A stretch of 64,000 bases of DNA, taken from assembly GCF_014649655.1 (NCBI RefSeq), contig NZ_BMTL01000025.1, forward strand, positions 62,001-126,000, given 5' to 3'. This DNA comes from Streptomyces humidus. Lineage in GTDB: Bacteria; Actinomycetota; Actinomycetes; Streptomycetales; Streptomycetaceae. The notes under the pieces were generated by a model. It was not told the DNA's origin, did no database searches, and was given only the letters and a program-made list of their open reading frames with translations. This document shows positions 52,482 to 60,412 of this stretch, one piece after another. The position numbers were made by a program, and so were the translations under genes. Positions within the stretch are counted from its first letter, which is position 1, and each line of letters starts with the position of its first letter.

Positions 52482-53422
52482 AGCAGCTCCTTGTAGACGT
52501 CGTAGTCCGCGTCCGGTTCGCCGGTGGGCCGGTAGTGGTCGGGGTAGCGGGCGCCCTCCGTCCAGACGGGTTCGACGCGCAGGCCCATGCGGACCTGGTC
52601 GTAGGGGATGCCGGCGATGCGTCCGTGCAGGGCGAGGTCGGCGCCGTCGAGGGCGATGTGGGCGTAGACGTAGGGCACCTCGATGTCGAGGTTCTTCGCC
52701 TTGATGTTCACGATGCAGAAGGTGGTGACGGTCCCGCGCGGCCCCACCTCGACCTGTTCCGCGGTCGGGACGCCGCAGGTGGGGCAGGCTCCGCGGGGCG
52801 GGACGTACACCTTGCGGCAGGCCGGGCAGCGTTCGCCGACCGTGCGCCGGGTGGAGAGCGCGGCGATGTAGGCGGACTGGGCGCGGCCGGGCGAGTAGGT
52901 GTAGTCGAGGCGGGCGGGGGCGACGATGCCGGTGACCCGGTCGTCCGCGAGCGCGCCGGGTTCGCCGTCGGGTGACGCGGGTTCGCCGGCGTGGGGCTCG
53001 AAGCAGGCGATGTCGGTGATGGCGCCCTCGCGTTCGGCGGCCCAGCGGATCCGGACGCGCATTCCGGTGCGGACGGCGTCGGGTCCGGGGGCGTCGAGGG
53101 CGTGCAGGAGGGCGGTGTCGGCGCCGTCGAGGCGGACCAGGACCCAGGCGAACGGGGTGGCGAGGGGCTGGCCGCGGCGGGGGGCGTGGTTCCAGGCCCA
53201 GGTGGTGACGGTGCCGGTGGGCGCGACCTGGACGAGGTCGTGGATCTCCTCGGCGGTCACGGGGTCGTACTCGACGGGCGGGACGAGGGTGCGGCCGTCG
53301 GCGGTCCGCACGCCGAGGACGACGCGCTCGCGCAGGCCGGTCAGGAAGGCGCTCTGCACGGGGCCGAGGGACCGGGTGAAGGGGAACTCGACGACAAGGG
53401 GGGCTTTCAGCACTTCGGGCAT
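52478..53422 (-). CDS. Duplicated OB-fold/zinc-ribbon (DUF35) protein, Ltp partner
   Basis: The start ATG 53422 follows GAGGAGG. The 314-residue protein contains two OB-fold units: residues about 30-140 (VLGVRTADGRTLVPPVEYDP ... VRIRWA) and 180-300. The second has an intact zinc ribbon, ERCPACRKVYVPPRGACPTCG (four Cys), and the typical RGTVTTFCIVNIKAKNLDIEVPYVYAHI. The first lacks the cysteines. Stand-alone DUF35 proteins bind acyl-CoA and pair with Ltp aldolases. The length and neighbours match Rv3521. Stop and next start overlap by four bases. Confidence 0.88.
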   Translation of the reverse strand: MPEVLKAPLVVEFPFTRSLGPVQSAFLTGLRERVVLGVRTADGRTLVPPVEYDPVTAEEIHDLVQVAPTGTVTTWAWNHAPRRGQPLATPFAWVLVRLDGADTALLHALDAPGPDAVRTGMRVRIRWAAEREGAITDIACFEPHAGEPASPDGEPGALADDRVTGIVAPARLDYTYSPGRAQSAYIAALSTRRTVGERCPACRKVYVPPRGACPTCGVPTAEQVEVGPRGTVTTFCIVNIKAKNLDIEVPYVYAHIALDGADLALHGRIAGIPYDQVRMGLRVEPVWTEGARYPDHYRPTGEPDADYDVYKELL

Positions 53423-53458
53423 CGGGGCTGCCTCCTCGGGGAGCCGACGTCATGGGGT

Positions 53459-53476
53459 GCGCCCCGTGAGGGGCGC
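53459..53476. terminator. Hairpin between crotonase and DUF35 genes
   Basis: GCGCCCC-GTGA-GGGGCGC, a 7-bp stem with a GNRA tetraloop, lies about 100 bases beyond the crotonase stop and 37 bases before the DUF35 start. It may terminate or attenuate transcription into the Ltp genes. Confidence 0.55.
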
Positions 53477-53575
53477 GGGGCGACTGTGTGTGCGGCTCCG
53501 CCGCGTGGACGCGGCTCGGCACGACGGCCCCGCGGACGGGGAGCGAACCGCACCTCCCGCTCGCCCGGCGGAGCG

Positions 53576-54376
53576 TCACGCGCGCCTGTAGCGGGGCGGG
53601 CGTTTCTCCGCGAAGGCGCGGGCGCCCTCCTTGGCGTCGGCGGTGTCGAAGACCGGCCAGCCACGGGCGAGTTCGGCGGCGAGACCGTCGGTCTCGGTGA
53701 GCTCGGCGGTCTCGTACACCGACGCCTTGACGGCCTCGACCGCCAGCGGACCGCAGGAGTTGACGCGTTCGGCGATCTCCAGGGCCTTCTTCAGGGCCGT
53801 GCCGTCGGGCACGACATGACCGACCAGACCGATGTCCGCGGCCTCCCGGGCGCTGTACGGGCGTCCGGTGAGCAGCATCTCCAGGGCGTGGGTGCGCGGG
53901 ATCTGCCGTTGCAGCCGGACGGTGGAACCGCCGATCGGGAAGAGGCCGCGCCTGACCTCGAAGAGGCCGAAGGTCGCGGACTCGCCGGCGACGCGGATGT
54001 CGGTGCCCTGGAGCATCTCGGTGCCGCCCGCGACGCAGTACCCCTCGACGGCGGCGATCACCGGCTTGCGCGGGCGGTGGTGACGGAGCATCGCCTTCCA
54101 GTGCAGGTCGGGGTCGGCCTTGAGCCGGTCGCGGTGCTGCTCGCCCTCCATGCCCTTGCCGGCCAGCGCCTTGAGGTCCATGCCGGAGCAGAAGGAGCCG
54201 CCCGCGCCGGTGAGGACGACCGAGCGGACCGAGTCGTCCTCGTCGGCCTCCAGCCAGCCGTCGTACAGGCCGACGAGCATGGCGAGCGAGAGCGCGTTCT
54301 TGGCCTGCGGCCTGTTGAGCGTGAGCACGAGTGTGGCGCCCTCGCGTCGCACGGTGAGGTGTTCGGTACCGCCCAT
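53576..54376 (-). CDS. Enoyl-CoA hydratase/isomerase (crotonase; EchA19-like)
   Basis: The 266-residue enzyme has the crotonase fold with LNRPQAKNALSLAML near the N-terminus. The oxyanion loops are GAGGSFCSGMDLKAL and AVEGYCVAGGTEMLQGTDIRVA (the second has the catalytic Glu position), with FGLFEVRRGLFPIGG after them. It hydrates a 2-enoyl-CoA. Size and divergent pairing with a FadD ligase copy the fadD19-echA19 arrangement of mycobacteria (263-residue EchA19 on side-chain CoA esters). It heads the DUF35-Ltp-Ltp run on the same strand, and its promoter has the 22-bp operator. Confidence 0.9.
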   Translation of the reverse strand: MGGTEHLTVRREGATLVLTLNRPQAKNALSLAMLVGLYDGWLEADEDDSVRSVVLTGAGGSFCSGMDLKALAGKGMEGEQHRDRLKADPDLHWKAMLRHHRPRKPVIAAVEGYCVAGGTEMLQGTDIRVAGESATFGLFEVRRGLFPIGGSTVRLQRQIPRTHALEMLLTGRPYSAREAADIGLVGHVVPDGTALKKALEIAERVNSCGPLAVEAVKASVYETAELTETDGLAAELARGWPVFDTADAKEGARAFAEKRPPRYRRA

Positions 54377-54438
54377 CGCACATCTCCCCTCGGAAAGAAC
54401 GAGAACAGGTTGCAGTAGGCGTGACGGCAGTTCAAGGG

Positions 54439-54460
54439 TTTTCTGACAGACAGTCAGATT
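54439..54460. promoter_or_regulatory. Cluster operator, copy 1 (crotonase/FadD divergent promoter)
   Basis: The core is TCTGAC-AGACA-GTCAGA (54442-54458), flanked by TTT and TT. The 22-base site is identical at 19 of 22 positions to the one at 63112-63133. It lies 63 bases before the crotonase start and 94 bases before the FadD start, so it can control both. The size and symmetry suit a TetR-type repressor. Confidence 0.8.
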
Positions 54461-54553
54461 TCTTGGCGCGGACCCTTCCCACTTACCGCGCGCTTTGCTG
54501 TGATGACCGGCGAACCGTCTGAGAGCCAGGCCGTCGTGAGGTCAGGAGGAACG

Positions 54554-56158
54554 GTGGAGTACAACCTTGCCGACCTGTTCGAGTCGGTCGTCGACGTGGC
54601 CGCGGACCGCGAGGCGCTCGTGTACGTCGACCATCCCGGCACGGGCGCGGAACGCCGGCTGACGTACGCGGAGCTCGACGCGGCCGCCAACCGCATCGGT
54701 CACCACCTCCTCGACAGCGGCGTGCGTCCCGGCGAGCACCTCGGGCTGCATCTGTACAACGGCGTGGAGTACCTGCAGACGGTGCTGGGCTGCCTGAAGG
54801 CGCGGATCGTGCCGGTCAACGTCAACTACCGGTACGTGGAGGAAGAGTTGGTCTACCTCTACCGGGACGCGGATCTGGTCGCGCTCGCCTTCGACGCGGA
54901 GTTCACCGACCGGGTGACGGCCGCGCTGCCGCAGACGCCGGCCTTGCGGCACCTGATCCGGGTCGGCCCGGCGGTCGAGGGCATCACCTCGTTCGCCGAC
55001 GCCGAGACGAGCGGCTCGCCCGGGCGCGGGTTCCCGGCGCGTTCCGGGGACGACCAGTTCATCATCTACACCGGCGGCACGACCGGCATGCCCAAGGGCG
55101 TGATGTGGCGTCAGGAGGATCTGTTCTTCTCGGGGCTGGGCGGCGGATCGCCCACGGGCGAGCCGGTGAAGACGCCCCAGGAGATAGCCGAACGGGTCGC
55201 GGCCGGCGGCACCGGGATCACCTTCTTCCCGACTCCCCCGCTGATGCACGGCACCTCCACGCTCACCGCCTTCATCGGCTTCAACTTCGGTCAACGCGTC
55301 GTCATCCACCGCAAGTTCGTGCCCGAGGAAGTGCTGCGGACCATCGAGAAGGAGAAGGTCACCAGCATCTCCCTGGTGGGCGACGCGATGCTGCGGCCGT
55401 TGATCGACGCGCTCGAAGGGCCCATGAAGGGCACGGACTGCTCATCGGTGTTCAGCGTCTCCTCCTCCGGGGCGATCATGTCGGACACGGTCCGCCGCCA
55501 GTTCCGGGCGCTGATGCCGAACGCGATGCTGCTGAACAACTTCGGCTCCTCGGAGTCCGGCTTCAACGGCACGGCGACGGACGACTCCGGACCCGAGCGC
55601 GGCTTCCGCGTCCGGGTCAACCCCCGTACCCAGGTGGTCGATCCGGCCACCCGCGAGCCGGTGGCCGCGGGCGAGATCGGTCGCGTCGCCCAACGCGGCC
55701 ACGTCCCGCTCGGCTACTACAACGACCCGGTGAAAACCGCCGAGACCTTCTTCGAGAAGGACGGCGAGCGCTGGGTGCTGCTCGGCGACATGGCGACCGT
55801 CGACGAGGACGGGGTGGTCGTCGTCCTCGGGCGCGGCTCGCAGTGCATCAACACCGGGGGCGAGAAGGTGTACCCCGAGGAGGTCGAGCAGGCGCTCAAG
55901 GCGCACCCGGACGTGTACGACGCCCTGGTGGCAGGGGTGCCGGACCCGACGTGGGGCAACCATGTGGCGGCGGTGGTCCAGGTCCGCCACGGCGCCCCGC
56001 CGCCGTCCCTGGAGGACATCCAGCGGCACTGCCGCACCCGGCTCGCCGGCTACAAGATCCCGCGCCAGCTGGTGCTCGCCGCGTCCATCCGCCGCTCACC
56101 GAGCGGCAAGGCGGACTACCGGTGGGCGCGCGAGGTCGCCGTGGCGGAGAGCAGCTGA
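54554..56158 (+). CDS. Acyl-CoA synthetase (FadD19-like)
   Basis: GTG 54554 preceded by AGGAGGA gives 534 residues; the longer in-frame ATG at 54500 lacks a ribosome site. The ANL-family motifs are IIYTGGTTGMPKGVMWRQED (P-loop), NNFGSSESGFNGTA, LLGDMATVDEDGVVVVLGRGSQCINTGGEKVYPEEVE and the C-terminal lysine in SPSGKADYRWAR. It activates a carboxylic acid side chain with CoA. Divergence from the crotonase and overall match suggest the M. tuberculosis FadD19 type, which acts on steroid side chains. It shares the TCTGAC operator. Confidence 0.9.
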   Translation: MEYNLADLFESVVDVAADREALVYVDHPGTGAERRLTYAELDAAANRIGHHLLDSGVRPGEHLGLHLYNGVEYLQTVLGCLKARIVPVNVNYRYVEEELVYLYRDADLVALAFDAEFTDRVTAALPQTPALRHLIRVGPAVEGITSFADAETSGSPGRGFPARSGDDQFIIYTGGTTGMPKGVMWRQEDLFFSGLGGGSPTGEPVKTPQEIAERVAAGGTGITFFPTPPLMHGTSTLTAFIGFNFGQRVVIHRKFVPEEVLRTIEKEKVTSISLVGDAMLRPLIDALEGPMKGTDCSSVFSVSSSGAIMSDTVRRQFRALMPNAMLLNNFGSSESGFNGTATDDSGPERGFRVRVNPRTQVVDPATREPVAAGEIGRVAQRGHVPLGYYNDPVKTAETFFEKDGERWVLLGDMATVDEDGVVVVLGRGSQCINTGGEKVYPEEVEQALKAHPDVYDALVAGVPDPTWGNHVAAVVQVRHGAPPPSLEDIQRHCRTRLAGYKIPRQLVLAASIRRSPSGKADYRWAREVAVAESS

Positions 56159-56209
56159 CCAGGCCCGCGGCGCCCTGGCTCCGGTCCGTGACGGCCCTTC
56201 TCAGCCTCG

Positions 56210-57070
56210 TCACACCCTGCTCGAGCGACCGGCACGCTCCAGGAAGTCGCCGACCCGCCCGGCGAACCCGCCGGGGTCGTCCAGCCACGGGTAGTGGCCG
56301 GCGCCGGGCTGCACGGCGAACTCGGCGTTCGGGAAGGCGTCGGCCACCAGCCGGGCGCGGTCCGGCCGGGGCCCGCCGTCCAGCTCGCCGGCCAGGACGA
56401 GCACCGGGGCGGTCAGCTCGGCCAGCGCGGTCCGCAGGGCCGGCGGGTCGAAGGCGGCCGGATCGAGGAAGCGCTCCTCGCCCTCGGCACAGGTCTGCTC
56501 GTCCGCGGCGGCCTCGTGGGCGCGGGCGGCTTCGTCCCACCTGCCGTGGAAGAAGGCGCCGACGACCGCCGGATCGGGCTCGCCCCCGCCCCCGAGCCAC
56601 GCCTCGAACGCCGGGAACGCCTGCTCGAACCAGGGTTCACGGCGGCGCAGCCGCGCGGCCGCCAGCCGCTCCTCGACCGTGGCCGGCCGGCCCAGCGCCC
56701 ACGGATTGACGGTGACCAGCGCGAGCCGGGACACCCGGTGCGGGTACCGCGCCGCGTACAGCATCGCGAGGCTGCCGCCCGCCGAATGGGCGAGCACGTC
56801 GATCCGCTCCCGCCCCAGGTGCACGCGCAGCGCCTCGACGTCGTCCACCTGCCGGTCGACGCGGTACGTCGCCGGGTCCGCGGGAGGCGCGGAGCCGCCG
56901 GTGCCGCGCAGATCGAGCAGGATCAGGCTGCGGCAGCCGGCGAGACCGCCCAGGTCGCCGAGGTAGTCGGAGGCCCGCAGGGGGCCGCCGGGCAGGACGA
57001 CGAGCGGCTCGCCCTCACCCGACACGCGGTAGGCGAGCTCGGTCCCGTCCGGCGCGGTGAAGATCGGCAT
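56210..57070 (-). CDS. Alpha/beta-hydrolase (proline iminopeptidase-like)
   Basis: The ATG at 57070 is chosen; the frame continues upstream without a ribosome site. The 286-residue enzyme has VVLPGGPLRASDYLGDL (oxyanion HGG-like), VLAHSAGGSLAMLYAA (nucleophile) and LVLAGELDGGPRPDRARLVADAFP with a final PGAGHYPWLDDP histidine. The substrate is unknown; placement between FadD genes suggests an ester or lactone intermediate but nothing proves it. It converges with the first FadD gene. Confidence 0.9.
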   Translation of the reverse strand: MPIFTAPDGTELAYRVSGEGEPLVVLPGGPLRASDYLGDLGGLAGCRSLILLDLRGTGGSAPPADPATYRVDRQVDDVEALRVHLGRERIDVLAHSAGGSLAMLYAARYPHRVSRLALVTVNPWALGRPATVEERLAAARLRRREPWFEQAFPAFEAWLGGGGEPDPAVVGAFFHGRWDEAARAHEAAADEQTCAEGEERFLDPAAFDPPALRTALAELTAPVLVLAGELDGGPRPDRARLVADAFPNAEFAVQPGAGHYPWLDDPGGFAGRVGDFLERAGRSSRV

Positions 57071-57184
57071 GCCCCGATTCTCGGCAGGGGTCGCGGCCGC
57101 CCGCAACGGGGTTCTCCGGGCGAAAGTCGCCGCCGGCCTCTTGCCTGACGCCCGCGGGCCTGGATTACTGATCCACAAGAAGAT

Positions 57185-57202
57185 CGACCGAATGATCGGT
57201 CG
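57185..57202. promoter_or_regulatory. CGACCGA palindrome upstream of paaK-like gene
   Basis: CGACCGA-ATGA-TCGGTCG is a perfect 7+7 inverted repeat, 84 bases before the PaaK-type ATG and 115 bases before the divergent hydrolase start. It resembles ACCGA/TCGGT boxes of TetR-type phenylacetate regulators. It is unlike the TCTGAC operator, so the ligase may be under separate control. Confidence 0.6.
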
Positions 57203-57285
57203 CCCGGATCGAGACGATTTCGGCGTCGAGACGGTTTCGGCGTCGACGGTGCTCGGTGCGGACAGGCCGGTGAGGGAGAAGTCCC

Positions 57286-58584
57286 ATGACGGATGTGCGG
57301 AACCCGCTGGACGAGGGCGAGCGCCTCGGCGAGGCGGCGCTGCGCGCCCTGCAGTTGGAGCGGCTGCGGACCTCGCTGCGTCGCGCCTACGCCCGGGTGC
57401 CCTTCTACCGCGAGGCCTTCGACAGGGCCGGCGTCCACCCCGACGACTGCCGCGACCTCGCCGACCTGGCCCGTTTTCCCTTCACCGCCAAGGCCGACCT
57501 GCGGGCGCACTACCCGTACGGGATGTTCGCCGTCCCCAGGGACCGTATCCGCCGCATCCACGCCTCCAGCGGAACGACCGGCCGGCCGACGGTCGTCGGC
57601 TACACGGACGCCGATCTGTCCATGTGGTCGGACATGGTGGCCCGTTCGCTCCGCGCCGCGGGCGCGCGGCCCGGCGACACCGTCCATGTGGCCTACGGAT
57701 ACGGCCTGTTCACCGGCGGCCTCGGCGCCCACTACGGCGCCGAGCGCCTCGGCTGCACGGTGATCCCCGCGTCCGGCGGCATGACCGCCCGTCAGGTGCG
57801 GCTGATCCTCGACCTCGAGCCCCGGATCATCATGGTGACCCCGTCCTACATGCTCACCCTGCTCGACGAGTTCGAACGCCAGGGCGTGGACCCCCGTTCC
57901 ACCTCGCTGCGCGTGGGGGTCTTCGGCGCGGAGCCGTGGACGGAGCGGATGCGCCGGGAGATCGAGGAGCGTTTCGCGATCGACGCCGTCGACATATACG
58001 GCCTGTCGGAGGTGATCGGGCCGGGCGTGGCGCAGGAGTGCGTGGAGACCAAGGACGGGCTGCACGTCTGGGAGGACCACTTCTTCCCGGAGGTGGTCGA
58101 CCCGATCACCGGCGAGGTCCTCCCCGAGGGGGAGGAGGGCGAGCTGGTGTTCACCTCGCTGACCAAGGAGGCCATGCCGGTCGTCCGCTACCGCACGCGC
58201 GACCTCACCCGCCTGCTGCCGGGCACGGCTCGCGTCTTCCGGCGGATGCGGAAGGTCACCGGACGCAGCGACGACATGGTCATCCTGCGCGGGGTGAACC
58301 TCTTCCCCACCCAGATCGAGGAGATCGTGCTCCGCACCCCGGGCGTGGCGCCCCACTTCCAGCTCCGCCTGACCCGTGAGGGCCGTCTCGACGCCCTCAC
58401 GGTCCGCGCCGAGGCCCGCGCCGACGCCTCGCCCGCGGACCGCGACACGGCCGCGCGCGCCGTCGCGGCGGCCGTGAAGGACGACATCGGCGTGTCGGTC
58501 GCCGTCGAGATCGTCGACCCGGAGTCGCTGGAGCGGTCGGTGGGCAAGATCAGGCGGATCGTGGACGAGCGTCCGCGCGCGTGA
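57286..58584 (+). CDS. paaK: Phenylacetate-CoA ligase (PaaK)-type enzyme
   Basis: ATG 57286 follows GTGAGGGAG. The 432-residue enzyme has the PaaK architecture: IRRIHASSGTTGRPTVVGYTDAD (P-loop), DIYGLSEVIGPGVAQECVE, YRTRDLTRLLP and a C-terminal lid with VTGRSDDMVILRGVNLFPTQIEE and SVGKIRRIVDE. It activates phenylacetate or a similar aryl acid. No paaABCDE oxygenase genes are nearby, so the substrate could be another aromatic acid. It is divergent from the alpha/beta-hydrolase. Confidence 0.93.
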   Translation: MTDVRNPLDEGERLGEAALRALQLERLRTSLRRAYARVPFYREAFDRAGVHPDDCRDLADLARFPFTAKADLRAHYPYGMFAVPRDRIRRIHASSGTTGRPTVVGYTDADLSMWSDMVARSLRAAGARPGDTVHVAYGYGLFTGGLGAHYGAERLGCTVIPASGGMTARQVRLILDLEPRIIMVTPSYMLTLLDEFERQGVDPRSTSLRVGVFGAEPWTERMRREIEERFAIDAVDIYGLSEVIGPGVAQECVETKDGLHVWEDHFFPEVVDPITGEVLPEGEEGELVFTSLTKEAMPVVRYRTRDLTRLLPGTARVFRRMRKVTGRSDDMVILRGVNLFPTQIEEIVLRTPGVAPHFQLRLTREGRLDALTVRAEARADASPADRDTAARAVAAAVKDDIGVSVAVEIVDPESLERSVGKIRRIVDERPRA

Positions 58585-58609
58585 TGACGGGCGGGGCGTC
58601 ACGACGGAC

Positions 58610-58650
58610 GGGCGTCACCACGCGTGGGCGTCACCACGCGTGGGCGTCAT
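58610..58650. repeat. 16-bp tandem repeat at the end of a FadD gene
   Basis: GGGCGTCACCACGCGT occurs at 58610-58625 and 58626-58641, and a third partial copy (58642-58650) reaches the stop codon of the minus-strand ligase. It fills the gap between convergent ligase genes. Confidence 0.8.
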
Positions 58651-60143
58651 GAGCCGAACCGGTCCCGCAGCTCCCGTTTGAGGATCTTGCCGCTGGCGTT
58701 GCGGGGCAGCTCGTCCACGAAGAGCACCCGTTTGGGGGCCTTGAAGGGAGCCAGCTCCTTACGCGCATGGGCGATGAGCTCCTCCTCGGAGATCTCCCCC
58801 CGCGCGACGACGACCGCCGTGACCGCCTCGATCCACTTCTCGTCCGGCAGGCCGATCACAGCGGCCTCGGCGACGGCGTCGTGCGTGTAGAGGACGTCTT
58901 CGACCTGCCGGGAGGACACCAGTACGCCGCCGGAGTTGATGACGTCCTTCACCCGGTCGACGATCGTGAAGTAGCCGTCGGCGTCGCGCACGGCCAGGTC
59001 GCCGGAGTGGAACCAGCCGTCCCGGAAGGCCGCGGCGGTCTCGTCGGGTTTCTCCCAGTAGCCCTCGCACAGCTGCGGCGACCTGTAGACGATCTCGCCG
59101 GGTGTGCCGTCGGGGACGTCCGCACCGTCCTCGTCGACGACACGGGCGTCCACGAACAGGACCGTGCGGCCGCAGGAGTCCAGGCGCCCCTTGTGCTCCT
59201 CGGGGGCGAGGACGGTGGCGAGCGGGCCGATCTCGCTCTGCCCGAAACAGTTGTACAGACTCAGCCGGGGCAGCCGTTCACGCAGCCGCTCCAGGACCGG
59301 CACCGGCATGACGGACGCCCCGTAGTAGGCCTTGCGCAGGCCGCTCAGGTCGCGTGTCGTGAAGTCGGGGCGGTTCGCCAGAGCGATCCACACGGTCGGC
59401 GGGGCGAAGAGGCTGTCGACGCGGCCGGCCTCGACGAGGTCGAGGAGCCGGTCGCCGTCGGGGGCGTCCAGGACGATGTTCGTGGCGCCGACCGCGAGGT
59501 AGGGCAGCAGGAACACGTGCATCTGGGCGGAGTGGTAGAGCGGGAGGGAGTGCGCGGGGCGGTCGCCGGCGCTCAGGTCGAGGGCGGTGATCGCGCTCAG
59601 GTACTCGTGCACCAGGGCGCGGTGCGTCATCATCGCGCCCTTCGGCAGGGCCGTGGTGCCCGAGGTGTAGAGCAGCTGCACCAGGTCGTCGGTGCGCGGC
59701 TCGGGACCGTCGTGGACGGGGGCCTCGGCCAGCCGGGCCAGCAGCGAGTCGTCGGTGTCGCGCAGGGCCGCCGTCCGCACGCCGGCGGGGAGCCGGTCGG
59801 CGAGACCGGGATCGGCCAGAACCAGCGAGCTGCCCGACTGGGCGACGATGTACGCCAGTTCGCCGCCGGTGAGGTTCTGGTTCACGGGGACGTGGACCAG
59901 GCCCGCGCGGGCACAGGCCAGGAACGCGATGAGGTAGGCGTCGGAGTTGTGGCCGTAGGCGCCGACCCGGTCGCCGGGCGCGAGGCCCTCGGCGAGCAGG
60001 ACGCTCGCCGCGCGCGAGACCGCCTCGTCGAGTTCCTCGTAGGTCCAGGTGCGGTCGCGGTACTCGACCGCGACGCGTGCCGGGGTGCGGCGGGCGCTGC
60101 GCCGCAGCACCCCGTCGACCGTGCTGCCATGTCCGGGCGTCAT
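58647..60143 (-). CDS. Acyl-CoA synthetase (fatty-acyl/aryl-CoA ligase)
   Basis: The 498-residue ANL enzyme has LLYTSGTTALPKGAMMTHRAL (P-loop), SLYNCFGQSEIGPLATVL, WFHSGDLAVRDADGYFTIVDRVKDVINSGGVLVSSRQVEDVL and the C-terminal PRNASGKILKRELRD with the catalytic lysine. It is closest in style to FadD3/FadD-type ligases of actinobacterial acid catabolism. It converges with the PaaK-type gene. The upstream 269 bases (60144-60412) contain a CGCACC hexamer repeat. Confidence 0.93.
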   Translation of the reverse strand: MTPGHGSTVDGVLRRSARRTPARVAVEYRDRTWTYEELDEAVSRAASVLLAEGLAPGDRVGAYGHNSDAYLIAFLACARAGLVHVPVNQNLTGGELAYIVAQSGSSLVLADPGLADRLPAGVRTAALRDTDDSLLARLAEAPVHDGPEPRTDDLVQLLYTSGTTALPKGAMMTHRALVHEYLSAITALDLSAGDRPAHSLPLYHSAQMHVFLLPYLAVGATNIVLDAPDGDRLLDLVEAGRVDSLFAPPTVWIALANRPDFTTRDLSGLRKAYYGASVMPVPVLERLRERLPRLSLYNCFGQSEIGPLATVLAPEEHKGRLDSCGRTVLFVDARVVDEDGADVPDGTPGEIVYRSPQLCEGYWEKPDETAAAFRDGWFHSGDLAVRDADGYFTIVDRVKDVINSGGVLVSSRQVEDVLYTHDAVAEAAVIGLPDEKWIEAVTAVVVARGEISEEELIAHARKELAPFKAPKRVLFVDELPRNASGKILKRELRDRFGS

Positions 60144-60339
60144 GGCTCATGATCCTCGGACGGCGGCCGGTGCGGGTCAAGTCGTCACCGTCGCCGGGCG
60201 TCAGCCGGACGGAGCGGGCGACGTCTGCCCTCGGCCCGCGCCACCCGCGCACGCCCGGCCGTGCCCCGCGCAGCCCGCACCGCACCGCATCGCCCCTGCC
60301 CTGCCCGGCCCGGCCCACAGCCGCACACGCACTCGCCCC

Positions 60340-60369
60340 CGCACCCGCACCCGCACCCGCCCCCGCACT
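60340..60369. repeat. CGCACC hexamer repeat
   Basis: Three CGCACC units are followed by CGCCCC and CGCACT, giving a strand-biased (C-rich/G-rich) tract just after the stop of the next minus-strand ligase. No function is evident. Confidence 0.75.
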
Positions 60370-60412
60370 TCGACCAGCCCCGGGGTCGCGGCCGGGGCGG
60401 GGGCAGCGCCGC

